A DNA stretch of 64,000 nucleotides from Bacteroides helcogenes P 36-108 (GCF_000186225.1 NC_014933.1:558001-622000); one strand, 5' to 3'; positions 42,607 through 52,646 are shown, numbered from the stretch's first letter. The notes: generated from the letters alone by a model not told the origin. A program made the numbers and translations.

Positions 42607-44202
42607 ATGAATAAACTTGCAAAAGACATGAACCGACTGAAGACAACAGCGTTCTACTCCCTGATGGGCACTACGGCCATCGCCTCCCTGTCCTCCTTCA
42701 CCGGCAAGGAAGACCGGAAAGAAGAAAAGGACCGGAAGCCCATGAATGTGGTGTATATCATGTGCGACGACCACTCGTACCAGACAATCAGCGCCTATGA
42801 CAACCGTTTCATACAGACGCCCAACATCGACCGGATAGCCGCCGACGGCGTGCGCTTCACAAACAGCTTCGTGGCCAACTCCCTGAGCGGCCCCAGCCGT
42901 GCCTGCATGCTCACCGGCAAGCACAGCCACGCCAACGGATTCACCGACAACTCCACAAGCACCTTTGACGGCAGCCAGCAGACTTTTCCCAAGCTGCTCC
43001 AGGCACAGGGCTACCAGACGGCAATGATAGGAAAATGGCATTTGGGAGGCACGCCCACAGGCTTCAACTACTGGGACATACTCATCGGCCAAGGCGACTA
43101 TTACAACCCCACCTTCATCAACAACGGCAAGCGCCAGCAACGGGAAGGCTATGCCACCAACATCATCACGGATCTGGCCATAGACTGGATGGACAACAAA
43201 CGGGAGAAAGACAAACCTTTCTGCCTCCTCATCCACCACAAAGCGCCCCACCGCACCTGGATGCCCGACACCTGCGACCTCGACCTCTATAATGACGTGA
43301 AATACCCCATTCCCGCAAACTTCTACGACAAGTACGAAGGACGAATAGCCGCCTCTACACAAGAAATGAGCATCATCAAGGACATGGACTTGGTATATGA
43401 CCTCAAGATGGCCGACAAAGAGAACGAGATACACACCAACACCGGCCTCGAAGCTGCCGGCCGGAGAATGTACAACAACCTGACGCCGGCCCAGAAAGCC
43501 GCCTGGGACAAACATTATGACCCGGTAATCAAGAGATTCAAAGAAGCCCGCCTGACGGGAAAGGAACTGGCCGAATGGAAATACCAGCAGTACATGCACG
43601 ACTATCTCCGTGTCATCCACTCCGTGGACCGCAACATAGGCCGGGTGCTGGACTACCTGGAGAAGAACGGACTGATGGAGAATACAATGATTGTATATAC
43701 CTCCGACCAGGGATTCTATATGGGTGAGCACGGATGGTTCGACAAACGCTTCATGTACGAGGAATCCTTCCGCACCCCACTGCTTGTACACCTGCCCGGC
43801 GGAAAGCGCGGAGATGTGGAACAGATGGTGCAGAACATCGACTACGGCCCCACAATCCTCGACCTGGCCGGCGTAAAGACTCCGCAAGACATGCACGGAG
43901 TATCGTTCCTCCCACTGCTCAAGGGAAAGAAAGTAAAGAACTGGCGGAAGGCGCTCTACTATCATTTCTATGAATATCCCGCCGAACATGCGGTGAAGAA
44001 GCATTACGGCATCCGCACCGAACGCTACAAACTGATTCATTTCTACAACGACATAGACTGCTGGGAACTGTATGACCTGAAGAAAGACCCCGCGGAAATG
44101 CACAACCTTTACGAAGAAAAGGGCATGGAGCCCCTCATCAAGAAGCTGAAAAAAGAACTGATTGATCTGGAAGACCAATACAACGCCCCTATCCGAGACT
44201 AA
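42607..44202 (+). CDS. S1-type sulfatase with serine formylglycine site
   Basis: 531 residues. It removes sulfate esters from carbohydrates. Metal ligands D54/D55 are in MCDDHSY. The modification motif is S94-G-P-S-R (in SLSGPSRACMLTGK), the serine type converted to formylglycine by a radical-SAM maturase (anSME). GKWHLGG and SDQGFYMGEHGW are further family motifs. The start at 42607 avoids the repeat-encoded extension. It has a weak N-terminal hydrophobic segment, probably for export. The subfamily is not certain (S1_11-like possible). It suggests a sulfated glycan substrate for this locus. Confidence 0.9.
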   Translation: MNKLAKDMNRLKTTAFYSLMGTTAIASLSSFTGKEDRKEEKDRKPMNVVYIMCDDHSYQTISAYDNRFIQTPNIDRIAADGVRFTNSFVANSLSGPSRACMLTGKHSHANGFTDNSTSTFDGSQQTFPKLLQAQGYQTAMIGKWHLGGTPTGFNYWDILIGQGDYYNPTFINNGKRQQREGYATNIITDLAIDWMDNKREKDKPFCLLIHHKAPHRTWMPDTCDLDLYNDVKYPIPANFYDKYEGRIAASTQEMSIIKDMDLVYDLKMADKENEIHTNTGLEAAGRRMYNNLTPAQKAAWDKHYDPVIKRFKEARLTGKELAEWKYQQYMHDYLRVIHSVDRNIGRVLDYLEKNGLMENTMIVYTSDQGFYMGEHGWFDKRFMYEESFRTPLLVHLPGGKRGDVEQMVQNIDYGPTILDLAGVKTPQDMHGVSFLPLLKGKKVKNWRKALYYHFYEYPAEHAVKKHYGIRTERYKLIHFYNDIDCWELYDLKKDPAEMHNLYEEKGMEPLIKKLKKELIDLEDQYNAPIRD

Positions 44203-44226
44203 ATCTCAAAAAAAACGCTCTCTTCA

Positions 44227-44258
44227 GGAAAAGCCATGACAACAATCATGGCTTTTCC
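44227..44258. terminator. hairpin after sulfatase gene
   Basis: GGAAAAGCCATGA-6 nt-TCATGGCTTTTCC, a 13-bp perfect stem between the sulfatase and regulator genes. Confidence 0.7.
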
Positions 44259-44280
44259 GCCATTTATGCCCAAAAAGAAC

Positions 44281-44288
44281 TATTTTTG
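44281..44288 (+). promoter_or_regulatory. -7 element of hybrid regulator gene
   Basis: TATTTTTG 24 bp before the ATG; no exact -33 box. Confidence 0.45.
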
Positions 44289-44311
44289 CCTGCAAACAAA
44301 TACCGGATACC

Positions 44312-47300
44312 ATGAAGATACTACCAATACTGCTGCTGCTCCTGCTGCTGCCCGCGCACGGGCTTGGGGCATCGGCAAGCTCAAATCCGAATCCCGGACT
44401 GTACTTCAAGCAGATCTCCATAAAAGAGGGACTGCCGTCTTCGGTCACATCCATATACGACGACTCCAACGGCTTCCTGTGGGTGGGAACCGACTACGGC
44501 CTATATCGCTTTGACGGCGAAAGGCTGAAGCGATACCCCATTCCATCACTCGACAACTCGATGCAGCAATCCATCCATGAAGTAAACGGCGACGGGAAGC
44601 AGAACATCTGCGTGCTCTCGCCGCAAGGATGCTGCCTATACAATCCCAAGAACGACAAATTCGAGCCCCTCTCCCATCAAGGAACCACCGTAAAGGCATA
44701 TTCCTTCACCATGCAAGGAGACTCGATGGTGCTGGCCGCCAAAGGGAAACTGCTATATCTCAACCGGAAGGGCAGCATCGTAAAGACCCTGACATTAGAA
44801 TCCGGCGAGATTCTGCTACGGTTAAGCTCTTACGACAGCCACTACTATATGGCACTGACAGGGAAAAGCCTGCTGAAGCTGGTGCACAAGCAGTCGGGAA
44901 AGATAAAGGAACCGCCCTTTGGAAATGGAGAGAAAGTATATACTTTCTTCAAAGACTCACAAAGCCGCTACTGGATTTCCCAATACGGGAAAGGCATCTT
45001 CTGCTTCGGCAAAGACGGACGGACATTGTCGAGCTACTCTACGCGGAATTCAGATTTAAGCAACGACGTGATACTGGACATCAAGGAGAGAAACGGCGCG
45101 CTATGGCTGGCAACCGACGGCGGCGGGCTGAACATACTGGACTTACAGAAGGGCTCAATCCGGGTATTCTCCAACAAATACAGCCAGAACTTTCCATCCA
45201 ACTCCGTCTCATGCCTGTGCAACGGAGTCAACAACATGTGGATAGGGCTGGTGAGGGACGGCCTGTTAGGGGTAAAAGAAAACTTCATAACCTCCTATAC
45301 CCGCACTCCCCAAGGCAATCCTTTCGGCCTCTCCGAGAAATGCCCGTTATGCCTGCTGGAAGACAAAGACGGCCTCATCTGGATCGGGACAGACGGAGGA
45401 GGACTGAACAGCTTCAATCCGGCTGACGGAAAATTCCGCCATTATCCGGAAACACTGAACGAAAAAATCATATCGCTATGCCCCTATTCAGAACAAGAGC
45501 TCCTGGTATCAATCTATCAAAAAGGATTCTATGTATTCGACATGCGGACAGGCCGATACAAGAACAAGATTTCCTTGGACACCCTGGCCGCCGAACGGCT
45601 GATTTACTCAGGGATTCCCAACAACCTGTACCGGGAAGCATCCGGCATCATACGCATCTACAACAGATACATATATCAACTGAACATACCGGCAAACCGC
45701 CTGGAAGAGATAAAGAATGCCGCCAACAATATACCCGACAACAATTCATGGATCCATATAGGGCAGTATGACGGGAAAAGCTGCTTCAGAAACAACCGTC
45801 TCATCACAACCTACGATATAAAATCAGAACAGGCAGGCATTCTGTACGAAAATGAAAGCCCGATATTGGCGGCATGCCTGGATTCCGCAGGATTCCTATG
45901 GATGTCTTCTTACAATGGCCTGGAAGTATTAGACCTCGGCACAAGACAAACAAGGAATGTAAAGCTTCCCGATAAGACCGAAATCGTCACATCCTTGATC
46001 ATGGATCGTAACGGCATCCTTTGGATGGGAACATTCGGCAGTGTATATGCCTATTCCAAAAAAGAGAACGCTTTTACGGTTTACAGCGAAACGGACGGCG
46101 TCATTCCAAATGACTTTCTGCCCAAACCTGTCTTAGTGACCAAGAACAACGAGGTCTATCTGGGCGGTTCCGCCGGTCTGGTAAGAATCATGGCGAACGC
46201 CTTCCACGTGCAACACAAAGAGACCCAAGAAGCCGAAATCTCTTTGCTGGAGATCGCACTGAACGGCATGAAGGCAAACCCCGACAGGCATAACGGCAAA
46301 TGGCAAATAGAAGTGCCCCATGGCTTTGCCTCAATCACAGTTCAGACCCTTGTAAAAGAAGCGGACATATTCAGGAAAAGGATTTACCGCTATTACATTG
46401 ACGGCCTCAATGACAGCTATACCCAGTCTTCCAAGTCGGTATTGGCATTGCAGACCCTTCCCTCCGGCAGTTACAACGTCAAAGCCCAATACCTGCAACC
46501 CGACGGCAAATGGAGCAAAATATACCAAATTGTCAGCATAAAGGTTCTTTCTCCCTGGTGGCTCAGCTACTGGTTCATCCTCCTTGTCACGGCCGTCTCT
46601 TTGGGCCTTACAGCCTATGCGCTGCACTATCGCGACGAACGGGTAAAACAAAAGCTCAAAGACCGCGAAAGGGCTGTCTATAAGGAGAAAGTACAAATGC
46701 TCATCAACATAAACAACGAACTGCGCACTCCAATCACCCTGATCTACTCACCCCTCAAACAATTATTGAAGAGCAGCCAACTGCCCATATCCCTGAAAGG
46801 GAAGGTTCAAAGAATCTTCAAGCAATCACTGCAAATGCGCAATCTCATCAACATGATTCTCAACATGCGCAAAATGGAAGTGGGACACAATATACTCAAC
46901 CTGTCGCCTGTCCCGCTGAATTCATGGATAAACTCATTGATAGAAGACTTCTCCATAGAACTCGAAGAACGCAATATCACACTATCGCTGAATCTGGACG
47001 AACGGATAGGAGAAGTGGCCTTTGACCCGGCGCAATGCGAGATTGTCATCAACAACCTGCTGATAAACGCCTATAAGTTCAGCGACCCATACTCCGGCAT
47101 AACGCTATCCACCACTATCGAAAGCAACAACAAATATGTACGGATAAGCATCACAGACGAAGGAATAGGGCTGAATGAAGAAGATATGCAGCACCTGTTT
47201 GACCGCTTCTATCAAAGTGACAGCTCCAAGGGCGGAAGCGGGATAGGCCTGTCGTATGCAAAACAGATTGTCAAGATGCACGAAGGTGACATCGGCGCAT

Positions 47301-48232
47301 ACAACAATGACGACAAGGGAGCGACATTCTACTTCACACTGCCTTATGACAAAGAAACCTTCGCGGTGGAATGTCCGGTGAAACCTTACCTGAACGAAAC
47401 ACTCACGAAAAACGAAAGCCGGAACAACAGCATACCCATAGATGATTCGGTATATGACTCCCTCCTGATTGTGGAAGACAACCCTGACTTATGCGACTAC
47501 CTGTCGGACAACCTGAAAAGCATATTCAGAACAGTATATACGGCACACGACGGCATGGACGCGTTTCCCGTCATCGTATCCAGGCTGCCTCAACTTATCA
47601 TAAGCGACGTGACGATGCCACGGATGAACGGATTGGAACTATGCAGCAAAATAAAACAGAACGAATCTCTAAATTATATTCCAATCATCCTCTTAACCTC
47701 AGAAGCCGGGGAAGATGAGTTGAAGAAACATTTCAAAATAGGAGCAGATGCCTATATAGCCAAACCTTTTGACCTGGAATTACTGAAAGCTCAAATCCAA
47801 AACCTCCTGTATAACCATAATATCATAAAAAAGCATTATTCGGGAACCGACATAACCACTTCGGAAAAGCCCGGTAACGGAAAAGACAGCAATGCAAAAG
47901 CAGAATTCCTGATAAAGCTGAACAAAGTGGTAAACGACAACATGAACGTTCCCAACTTGGGAGTGGACAAAGTAGCCTCATTGATGGGAATGAGCCGAGC
48001 CAAACTCTACAACAAACTAAAAGAGACACTGCCCATGGGAGTGAACGAATATATCACAAAGAAACGGATTGACTCGGCCTGCTCGCTATTGGCCAATACG
48101 GAAATGACCATAGCAGAGATAGCGGAGAAGGTAGGATTCAACCATCCCCGAAATTTCAGCACCACCTTCAAGCGCATCATGGGCATGATTCCCTCGGAAT
48201 ACAGAAAGGAAAAAAGCTTCAAAGATCTGTAA
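44312..48232 (+). CDS. hybrid two-component system (HTCS) regulator, His replaced by Asn
   Basis: 1306 residues. Signal peptide, two seven-bladed propeller-type sensor domains (repeated GFLWVGTDYGLYRFDG / GLIWIGTDGGGLNSF units), Y_Y_Y domain, TM helix (about 752-770), HisKA-like helix, HATPase (INNLLINAYKFS, DEGIGL, GGSGIGLSYAKQIV), receiver (phospho-acceptor D1099 in IISDVTMPRMNG; IAKPF Lys), and a C-terminal AraC HTH. In the H-box the expected His is N802 (INNELRTP; codon AAC at 46715). The other kinase and receiver motifs look intact. It probably controls the adjacent SusCD-sulfatase locus. Confidence 0.92.
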   Translation: MKILPILLLLLLLPAHGLGASASSNPNPGLYFKQISIKEGLPSSVTSIYDDSNGFLWVGTDYGLYRFDGERLKRYPIPSLDNSMQQSIHEVNGDGKQNICVLSPQGCCLYNPKNDKFEPLSHQGTTVKAYSFTMQGDSMVLAAKGKLLYLNRKGSIVKTLTLESGEILLRLSSYDSHYYMALTGKSLLKLVHKQSGKIKEPPFGNGEKVYTFFKDSQSRYWISQYGKGIFCFGKDGRTLSSYSTRNSDLSNDVILDIKERNGALWLATDGGGLNILDLQKGSIRVFSNKYSQNFPSNSVSCLCNGVNNMWIGLVRDGLLGVKENFITSYTRTPQGNPFGLSEKCPLCLLEDKDGLIWIGTDGGGLNSFNPADGKFRHYPETLNEKIISLCPYSEQELLVSIYQKGFYVFDMRTGRYKNKISLDTLAAERLIYSGIPNNLYREASGIIRIYNRYIYQLNIPANRLEEIKNAANNIPDNNSWIHIGQYDGKSCFRNNRLITTYDIKSEQAGILYENESPILAACLDSAGFLWMSSYNGLEVLDLGTRQTRNVKLPDKTEIVTSLIMDRNGILWMGTFGSVYAYSKKENAFTVYSETDGVIPNDFLPKPVLVTKNNEVYLGGSAGLVRIMANAFHVQHKETQEAEISLLEIALNGMKANPDRHNGKWQIEVPHGFASITVQTLVKEADIFRKRIYRYYIDGLNDSYTQSSKSVLALQTLPSGSYNVKAQYLQPDGKWSKIYQIVSIKVLSPWWLSYWFILLVTAVSLGLTAYALHYRDERVKQKLKDRERAVYKEKVQMLININNELRTPITLIYSPLKQLLKSSQLPISLKGKVQRIFKQSLQMRNLINMILNMRKMEVGHNILNLSPVPLNSWINSLIEDFSIELEERNITLSLNLDERIGEVAFDPAQCEIVINNLLINAYKFSDPYSGITLSTTIESNNKYVRISITDEGIGLNEEDMQHLFDRFYQSDSSKGGSGIGLSYAKQIVKMHEGDIGAYNNDDKGATFYFTLPYDKETFAVECPVKPYLNETLTKNESRNNSIPIDDSVYDSLLIVEDNPDLCDYLSDNLKSIFRTVYTAHDGMDAFPVIVSRLPQLIISDVTMPRMNGLELCSKIKQNESLNYIPIILLTSEAGEDELKKHFKIGADAYIAKPFDLELLKAQIQNLLYNHNIIKKHYSGTDITTSEKPGNGKDSNAKAEFLIKLNKVVNDNMNVPNLGVDKVASLMGMSRAKLYNKLKETLPMGVNEYITKKRIDSACSLLANTEMTIAEIAEKVGFNHPRNFSTTFKRIMGMIPSEYRKEKSFKDL

Positions 48233-48236
48233 TATT

Positions 48237-48299
48237 CTTCCTTATCTGTTCAGCCACGGTTCAGTAATGCACTTCCTTATCTGTTCAGCCACGGTTCAG
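48237..48299. repeat. 28-bp tandem direct repeat at the envC-like 3' end
   Basis: The 28 bp at 48237-48264 recur exactly at 48272-48299, period 35 bp. The right copy contains the last codons and stop of the EnvC-like gene (EPWLNR-stop on the minus strand). Confidence 0.85.
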
Positions 48300-49596
48300 G
48301 GTTCAGTTTCTCCTTCTCCCTCCGTAGCTGGAAGTGCAGCACGGTGCGCCCGTTGTCCGATCCGTTGGAAAAGACTTGTCCGAGTATCTGCTTGGTGGTG
48401 ACGTTGTCTCCCTGCTTGACAGAAGCTGACGACAGGTTGCAATAGACCGAAATGTAATTTCCGTGGCGGACAAGGATATTGAACAAACCGTTCAACTGGA
48501 AGACCGCGGCCACTTTGCCGTCGAATATGGCACGGGCCTGCGCCCCGGGTCTGCCCTGGATGTCTATGCCCTTGTTGTCGAGCTTGACGTTGCGCAAGCC
48601 TTCCACGGAATACTGACCGTAGTGGCTGGTGATGATGTAGGCGCCTGTGATGGGCATCGGAAGCCTGCCCCGGTTATTCACAAAACTGCCGGAAAGCTCA
48701 CGGTCGGCCTTATTCATGGTGTAAGACTCCAATGGGGCGGGACGCGGCTTTGCCGACGAAGTTCCGGCTGTTGCCGCCCTGTCCGCCTTCTCACCCGCCT
48801 TCCTGCGGGCAGCCGCCTCACGGGCAGCTTCGCGGCGGGCTTCTTCTTCGGCACGCTTACGCGCCTTTTCTATCTCCTCCGCTATCAGGCGGTCTATTCG
48901 GGCATTGAGCTGGTTGGCCTCGCGGCGCTTCTTGCCAAGCTCATTCTGCAAGCCCTTCTGCTTCTTCTGCAGATTGGCCACGAGCACCTTTTTCTCCTTC
49001 TCCTGCGCCTCCAGTTTCGCCTTTTCCGCCTCACGTTCTTTCAGCAACCCCTCCTTGGCCGCTTTCACCTGCCTGAGCTCCGCTTTCTTGCGGTTCACCT
49101 GCTCCTGCTTTTTCAGGACTTCTTCACCCTGCAGGCGCTGGTAGGTGGCATATTCACGCACATAGCGCAAACGCCGGTAAGTCTGCGCCAGACTGCGTGC
49201 CGAGAAAATAAACATCAGTTTTTCTTCGATGGAACGGTTCTTATAAAGATATTGAACCGACGATTCGTACTTCTGCTTCTTTTCTTTCAGATCTTTCTGC
49301 AGACGCGTCAACTGGCGTTCCACGGATACCAGCTCACGATCTATGGACTCCACATCGTTGTTTATCGTCAGGATATATCGCTTACGCTCCTCAATCTGGC
49401 CGGTCAGCGCGGCAAGGCCGTTCAACTGGCTGCCGACATCTTTCTTTGTCGTTTTCAGAAGTGTTTCCGACTCTGCAATCTGTTTTTGCAAAGCCCCGCG
49501 CTTGCCTTCCAGTTCCTTGATCAGCTTGTTGGATTGGGCAAGAAGCGGCATCAACAGACAGCAACAACTTATCAGAATACAGAGGAGACGTTTCAT
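48277..49596 (-). CDS. EnvC-like murein hydrolase activator (degenerate LytM/M23)
   Basis: 439 residues: signal peptide, long coiled coil (about 25-265, Lys/Glu/Gln-rich), Ala/Arg-rich linker, and a C-terminal LytM domain. Catalytic M23 residues are altered (NKGIDIQG in place of H-x-GIDI; RHGNYISVYCNL), as in EnvC proteins that activate amidases during cell separation instead of cutting wall themselves. Last gene of the dut-TPR-DUF4292 operon, a conserved Bacteroides order. ATG at 49596 starts the signal peptide. Confidence 0.88.
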   Translation of the reverse strand: MKRLLCILISCCCLLMPLLAQSNKLIKELEGKRGALQKQIAESETLLKTTKKDVGSQLNGLAALTGQIEERKRYILTINNDVESIDRELVSVERQLTRLQKDLKEKKQKYESSVQYLYKNRSIEEKLMFIFSARSLAQTYRRLRYVREYATYQRLQGEEVLKKQEQVNRKKAELRQVKAAKEGLLKEREAEKAKLEAQEKEKKVLVANLQKKQKGLQNELGKKRREANQLNARIDRLIAEEIEKARKRAEEEARREAAREAAARRKAGEKADRAATAGTSSAKPRPAPLESYTMNKADRELSGSFVNNRGRLPMPITGAYIITSHYGQYSVEGLRNVKLDNKGIDIQGRPGAQARAIFDGKVAAVFQLNGLFNILVRHGNYISVYCNLSSASVKQGDNVTTKQILGQVFSNGSDNGRTVLHFQLRREKEKLNPEPWLNR

Positions 49597-49628
49597 AAAT
49601 CGAGAATTATAAAGATTGAGAATCAAGG

Positions 49629-50234
49629 CTACCGGCTGCTCGTCAGGCTCATCAGCATCTCCAGCAGTTCTTCCGGTTCCACCTTCCTGTATTTAGCGGA
49701 AAGCCGGGTAGGTGATATCGAGACCTCCCTGTCCGAGAAATCATAAAGTTCTATCTGCCCCTTTTCCATGGAAGGGATGCCCAGTTCCTTTCCGGTCAGC
49801 ACCTTCTTGCCGTTAGGGCGCGAAGCGGCATAGAGCAGCTTCTCCAGATGTGCGAAGTCAGCCTTCTTGGGCAATATATCTTTCAGTTCCTTGCGCGTGA
49901 CCTGTACGTAGCGCTTGCCCATGCGGTCCACCAACAGGACATCATCGGGCGTAACCTCCATCCGCGCCACTTCGGTGCGAATAATCGGCATCAGGAAAGA
50001 AAGCTGCATGCGTTCACCGCTTTTCAGCTTCATGGTTCCGTTCACGGTGAGAACGGCGTCCTTGTGCGGAACGGTGAGCTGCACCTTTGAAGAAAGGTAG
50101 GAAGATGCCACGGAGGATGCACTTCCCTGCCGGGCCGTCTTACATCCCGCAAAGCACAGGGCCGTAAAGAGCAGGAAGGAGCAAAGGCGGACTATCCCCG
50201 CCGCCTTCCTATTTATCGTTGTTCTTGGTTTCAT
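49629..50234 (-). CDS. DUF4292 lipoprotein
   Basis: 201 residues; lipobox CFAGC near residue 31. The body (VNGTMKLKSGERMQLSFLMP, VARMEVTPDDVLLVDRMGKRYVQV) is the DUF4292 pattern, resembling LolB/LppX-like lipid-binding folds. Its start overlaps the TPR gene's 3' end by 26 bp and the EnvC-like gene follows by 32 bp. Envelope role inferred from neighbours. Confidence 0.85.
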   Translation of the reverse strand: MKPRTTINRKAAGIVRLCSFLLFTALCFAGCKTARQGSASSVASSYLSSKVQLTVPHKDAVLTVNGTMKLKSGERMQLSFLMPIIRTEVARMEVTPDDVLLVDRMGKRYVQVTRKELKDILPKKADFAHLEKLLYAASRPNGKKVLTGKELGIPSMEKGQIELYDFSDREVSISPTRLSAKYRKVEPEELLEMLMSLTSSR

Positions 50235-52062
50235 CGGCTATATATTTCTTTTTCGCTATTTTCTGTTTCAGTGTATTCGACTTGCTGCCCATTTCCAAAG
50301 CCTGCTTCCAATACTTCAGAGCACCGTCCACATCACCGGTCATGTAATAAATGTCACCGCAGTGCTCCACGATCACATCACTCTTTGCCCCGTCACTTTT
50401 CATCGCATCGTCAATGTACAGACGCGCTTCGGCATAATTCTCCTTCTCAAACAGAATCCATGCATAGGTGTCGAGATAGGTGGAGTTGCCCGGCTCGGCC
50501 TTCACCGTCTTATAGCTCATCTCTTCGGCTCTGTCCAGGTCGCGGCGTTCCACGGAGAGGTAGTAGGCATAATTGTTCAGTGCGCCGATATTCGAAGGAT
50601 TATATACCAAGGCGGAATCATAGGCGGCATACGCCTCCTTGTTCTGCTTCTTGGTGTGGTAGGAATCGCCTATAAAGGCATAAAAGTCGGAAACGACTTC
50701 CTTCTTGCTGTCCGCATTCACATGTCCCAAGGCTTTTCGGCAAACGGCTATGACGTCATCCGTACGTTCTGTCTGGGCATAGCCCATAGCCAGATAATAA
50801 TAGAATTCCAGTTTATCGGGACTGGTTTCGATGCCGGCTTCGCAAAGGCGGATAATCTCCGGAGCGTCTTCCTTCTGCGCGGCGTCGCCAATCAGCATCA
50901 TGCGGGCAGCCGTATTCGCCGGGTCGATGTCCAGCACTTGCCTCAAGACGGGCAGGGCCTCCTTATTCATATTCTTAGCCAAGAGGTACTGCACATAGAG
51001 CATCGGCAACTGGGCGTCATCGGGATCTTGCTCCATGATGCGGCCGAACAAGGTGATGACACGCGTACTGTCCTTGCCTTCCTGCTCATTCTGCATGATG
51101 AACTGGCGCATCACGTTCAGTTTGGTATCCGAGGGCACTTTCTTGTTCAGCATCAACGTATCCAACTGGCGTTCATACAGTTCCTTTTGTCCGGTTTCCT
51201 CATAGTAAGAGGCCAGAGAGTACATGGCCTGCGCATTTTCAGGCTCTTCCTCCAACACCTGCCGATAGATGTCATAGGCCTCTTTTTTCTTTCCGTTCTG
51301 CATATAGACGTCTCCCAACACAACCCGGTAGCGCATGTCCATGGGATACTCCTCCACAAGAGCTTCTATTTCGCGGAAAGCGCTCTTGCTGTCTTTCTTT
51401 TGCAGATAGATACGGAATTTCTCCATGCTCAACTGCTCGCTCTTGCCGGTTCTGGCCTCAAGCCTGTTGAGGGTGGCAATCACCTTGTCGTACTTCTCCT
51501 GACGGTTATAGATGTCGAGCAGGCTGTACAAAGGGTCCAGCTTGGCAGAGAAGCGAGTTGCCATTCCTTCCAGCAGCGTGGCAGCCTTTTCCACCTCATC
51601 CTGCTGCATGTAGAAACCGGCCAATCCCTGACTGTACCAATAGTTATCGGGATCGTTTTTCACAGCCTTCTCCAAGGCCGCCTGCCCTTGCGGCAGTTTC
51701 TTGAGGAACATATAATACTGCGCCACCTCATACAAAGCCGATGAAGCATTGGGATTGATGGAAAGGCAATGCTGCAACATGTCGAAAGCCGCACCATAGT
51801 TCTTCTGTACTTTCAGCCGGATGGCTTCCAGATAGAAGTAGTCGTATTTGCGCTGCTGCTCTTCGGTGAGTTGCGGCAAGAGAGGCTCCGGTTTCTTGCT
51901 GACTTCTTTCTTCTTTTCCTTCTTGACCGTGGCATTGGCTGTAACAATAGGGGTTACACCACCAACCACACCGCCTATTGCTCCACCAATCAATGCCCCA
52001 CAAGAAGACAGGCAAAAGGAACCGACCAATAGTACGATGAATATTTTTTTCCTGATTTCCAT
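50209..52062 (-). CDS. TPR-repeat lipoprotein
   Basis: About 617 residues. N-terminal lipobox SFCLSSC, a Gly/Val-rich segment, then roughly a dozen TPR units (for example YGAAFDMLQHCLSINPNASSALYEVA, KEAYDIYRQVLEEEPENAQAMYSLASYY), ending in a Lys-rich tail. A protein-protein interaction scaffold in the envelope. The ATG at 52062 is preferred over the upstream TTG. Between dut and the DUF4292 gene in one operon. Confidence 0.88.
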   Translation of the reverse strand: MEIRKKIFIVLLVGSFCLSSCGALIGGAIGGVVGGVTPIVTANATVKKEKKKEVSKKPEPLLPQLTEEQQRKYDYFYLEAIRLKVQKNYGAAFDMLQHCLSINPNASSALYEVAQYYMFLKKLPQGQAALEKAVKNDPDNYWYSQGLAGFYMQQDEVEKAATLLEGMATRFSAKLDPLYSLLDIYNRQEKYDKVIATLNRLEARTGKSEQLSMEKFRIYLQKKDSKSAFREIEALVEEYPMDMRYRVVLGDVYMQNGKKKEAYDIYRQVLEEEPENAQAMYSLASYYEETGQKELYERQLDTLMLNKKVPSDTKLNVMRQFIMQNEQEGKDSTRVITLFGRIMEQDPDDAQLPMLYVQYLLAKNMNKEALPVLRQVLDIDPANTAARMMLIGDAAQKEDAPEIIRLCEAGIETSPDKLEFYYYLAMGYAQTERTDDVIAVCRKALGHVNADSKKEVVSDFYAFIGDSYHTKKQNKEAYAAYDSALVYNPSNIGALNNYAYYLSVERRDLDRAEEMSYKTVKAEPGNSTYLDTYAWILFEKENYAEARLYIDDAMKSDGAKSDVIVEHCGDIYYMTGDVDGALKYWKQALEMGSKSNTLKQKIAKKKYIADETKNNDK

Positions 52063-52109
52063 CAATTTATCTATAAATTCTTAATCCGTTGAAACGAGAC
52101 GATAGCAAT

Positions 52110-52544
52110 TCATTCCTTACCTGTATGCCCGAATCCGCCGGAGCCTCGCCCAGTTTCGTCCAGCACTTCCGCGGCGGTCCACGAAACCTGCTCATGGCGT
52201 GCTATCACCATCTGGGCAATTCGCTCCCCGTCCTCAATCACGAAAGTCTCCGAAGAAAGATTGACCAGTATAATGCAGATTTCACCGCGATAGTCGGCAT
52301 CGATCGTTCCCGGAGAATTCAGCACGGTGATCCCTTTCTTGAGGGCCAGGCCGCTACGCGGACGTATCTGCGCCTCAAAGCCTTCCGGCAATGCGATATA
52401 AAGCCCCGTAGGAACCAGACAGCGTGCCAAGGGCGCCAGGGAAACCGGCTCCGTGAGGTTGGCGCGGATGTCCATACCCGCAGACTGCTCGGTGGCATAC
52501 GAAGGGAGCTGGTGTTTTGACTTATTGATGATTTGTACGTTCAT
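52110..52544 (-). CDS. dut: dUTP diphosphatase
   Basis: 144 residues. It hydrolyses dUTP to dUMP and PPi as a trimer. All five motifs are present: [33 protein letters not shown] and [11 protein letters not shown]. The ATG at 52544 is chosen over the upstream GTG. First gene of the dut-TPR-DUF4292-EnvC operon. Confidence 0.96.
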   Translation of the reverse strand: MNVQIINKSKHQLPSYATEQSAGMDIRANLTEPVSLAPLARCLVPTGLYIALPEGFEAQIRPRSGLALKKGITVLNSPGTIDADYRGEICIILVNLSSETFVIEDGERIAQMVIARHEQVSWTAAEVLDETGRGSGGFGHTGKE

Positions 52545-52638
52545 ATTATTCACGACTTTACGATGTGCGATTTACAGTTGATATTACTTTGTCTTACTAT
52601 TTAACGGGCGAAAATACAGATTTTGAATCAAATAGTCA

Positions 52639-52646
52639 TACATTTG
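52639..52646 (+). promoter_or_regulatory. -7 element upstream of dGTPase
   Basis: TACATTTG about 110 bp before the ATG; no good -33 box. Confidence 0.4.

Noticed and set aside
42502..44178. 558-codon minus-strand ORF opposite the sulfatase gene
   Set aside because: Antisense shadow of a clear sulfatase; shows no domain motifs of its own.
44312..48232. Hybrid regulator as a pseudogene
   Set aside because: The frame is intact over 1306 codons and all other motifs are conserved; only the acceptor His is changed.
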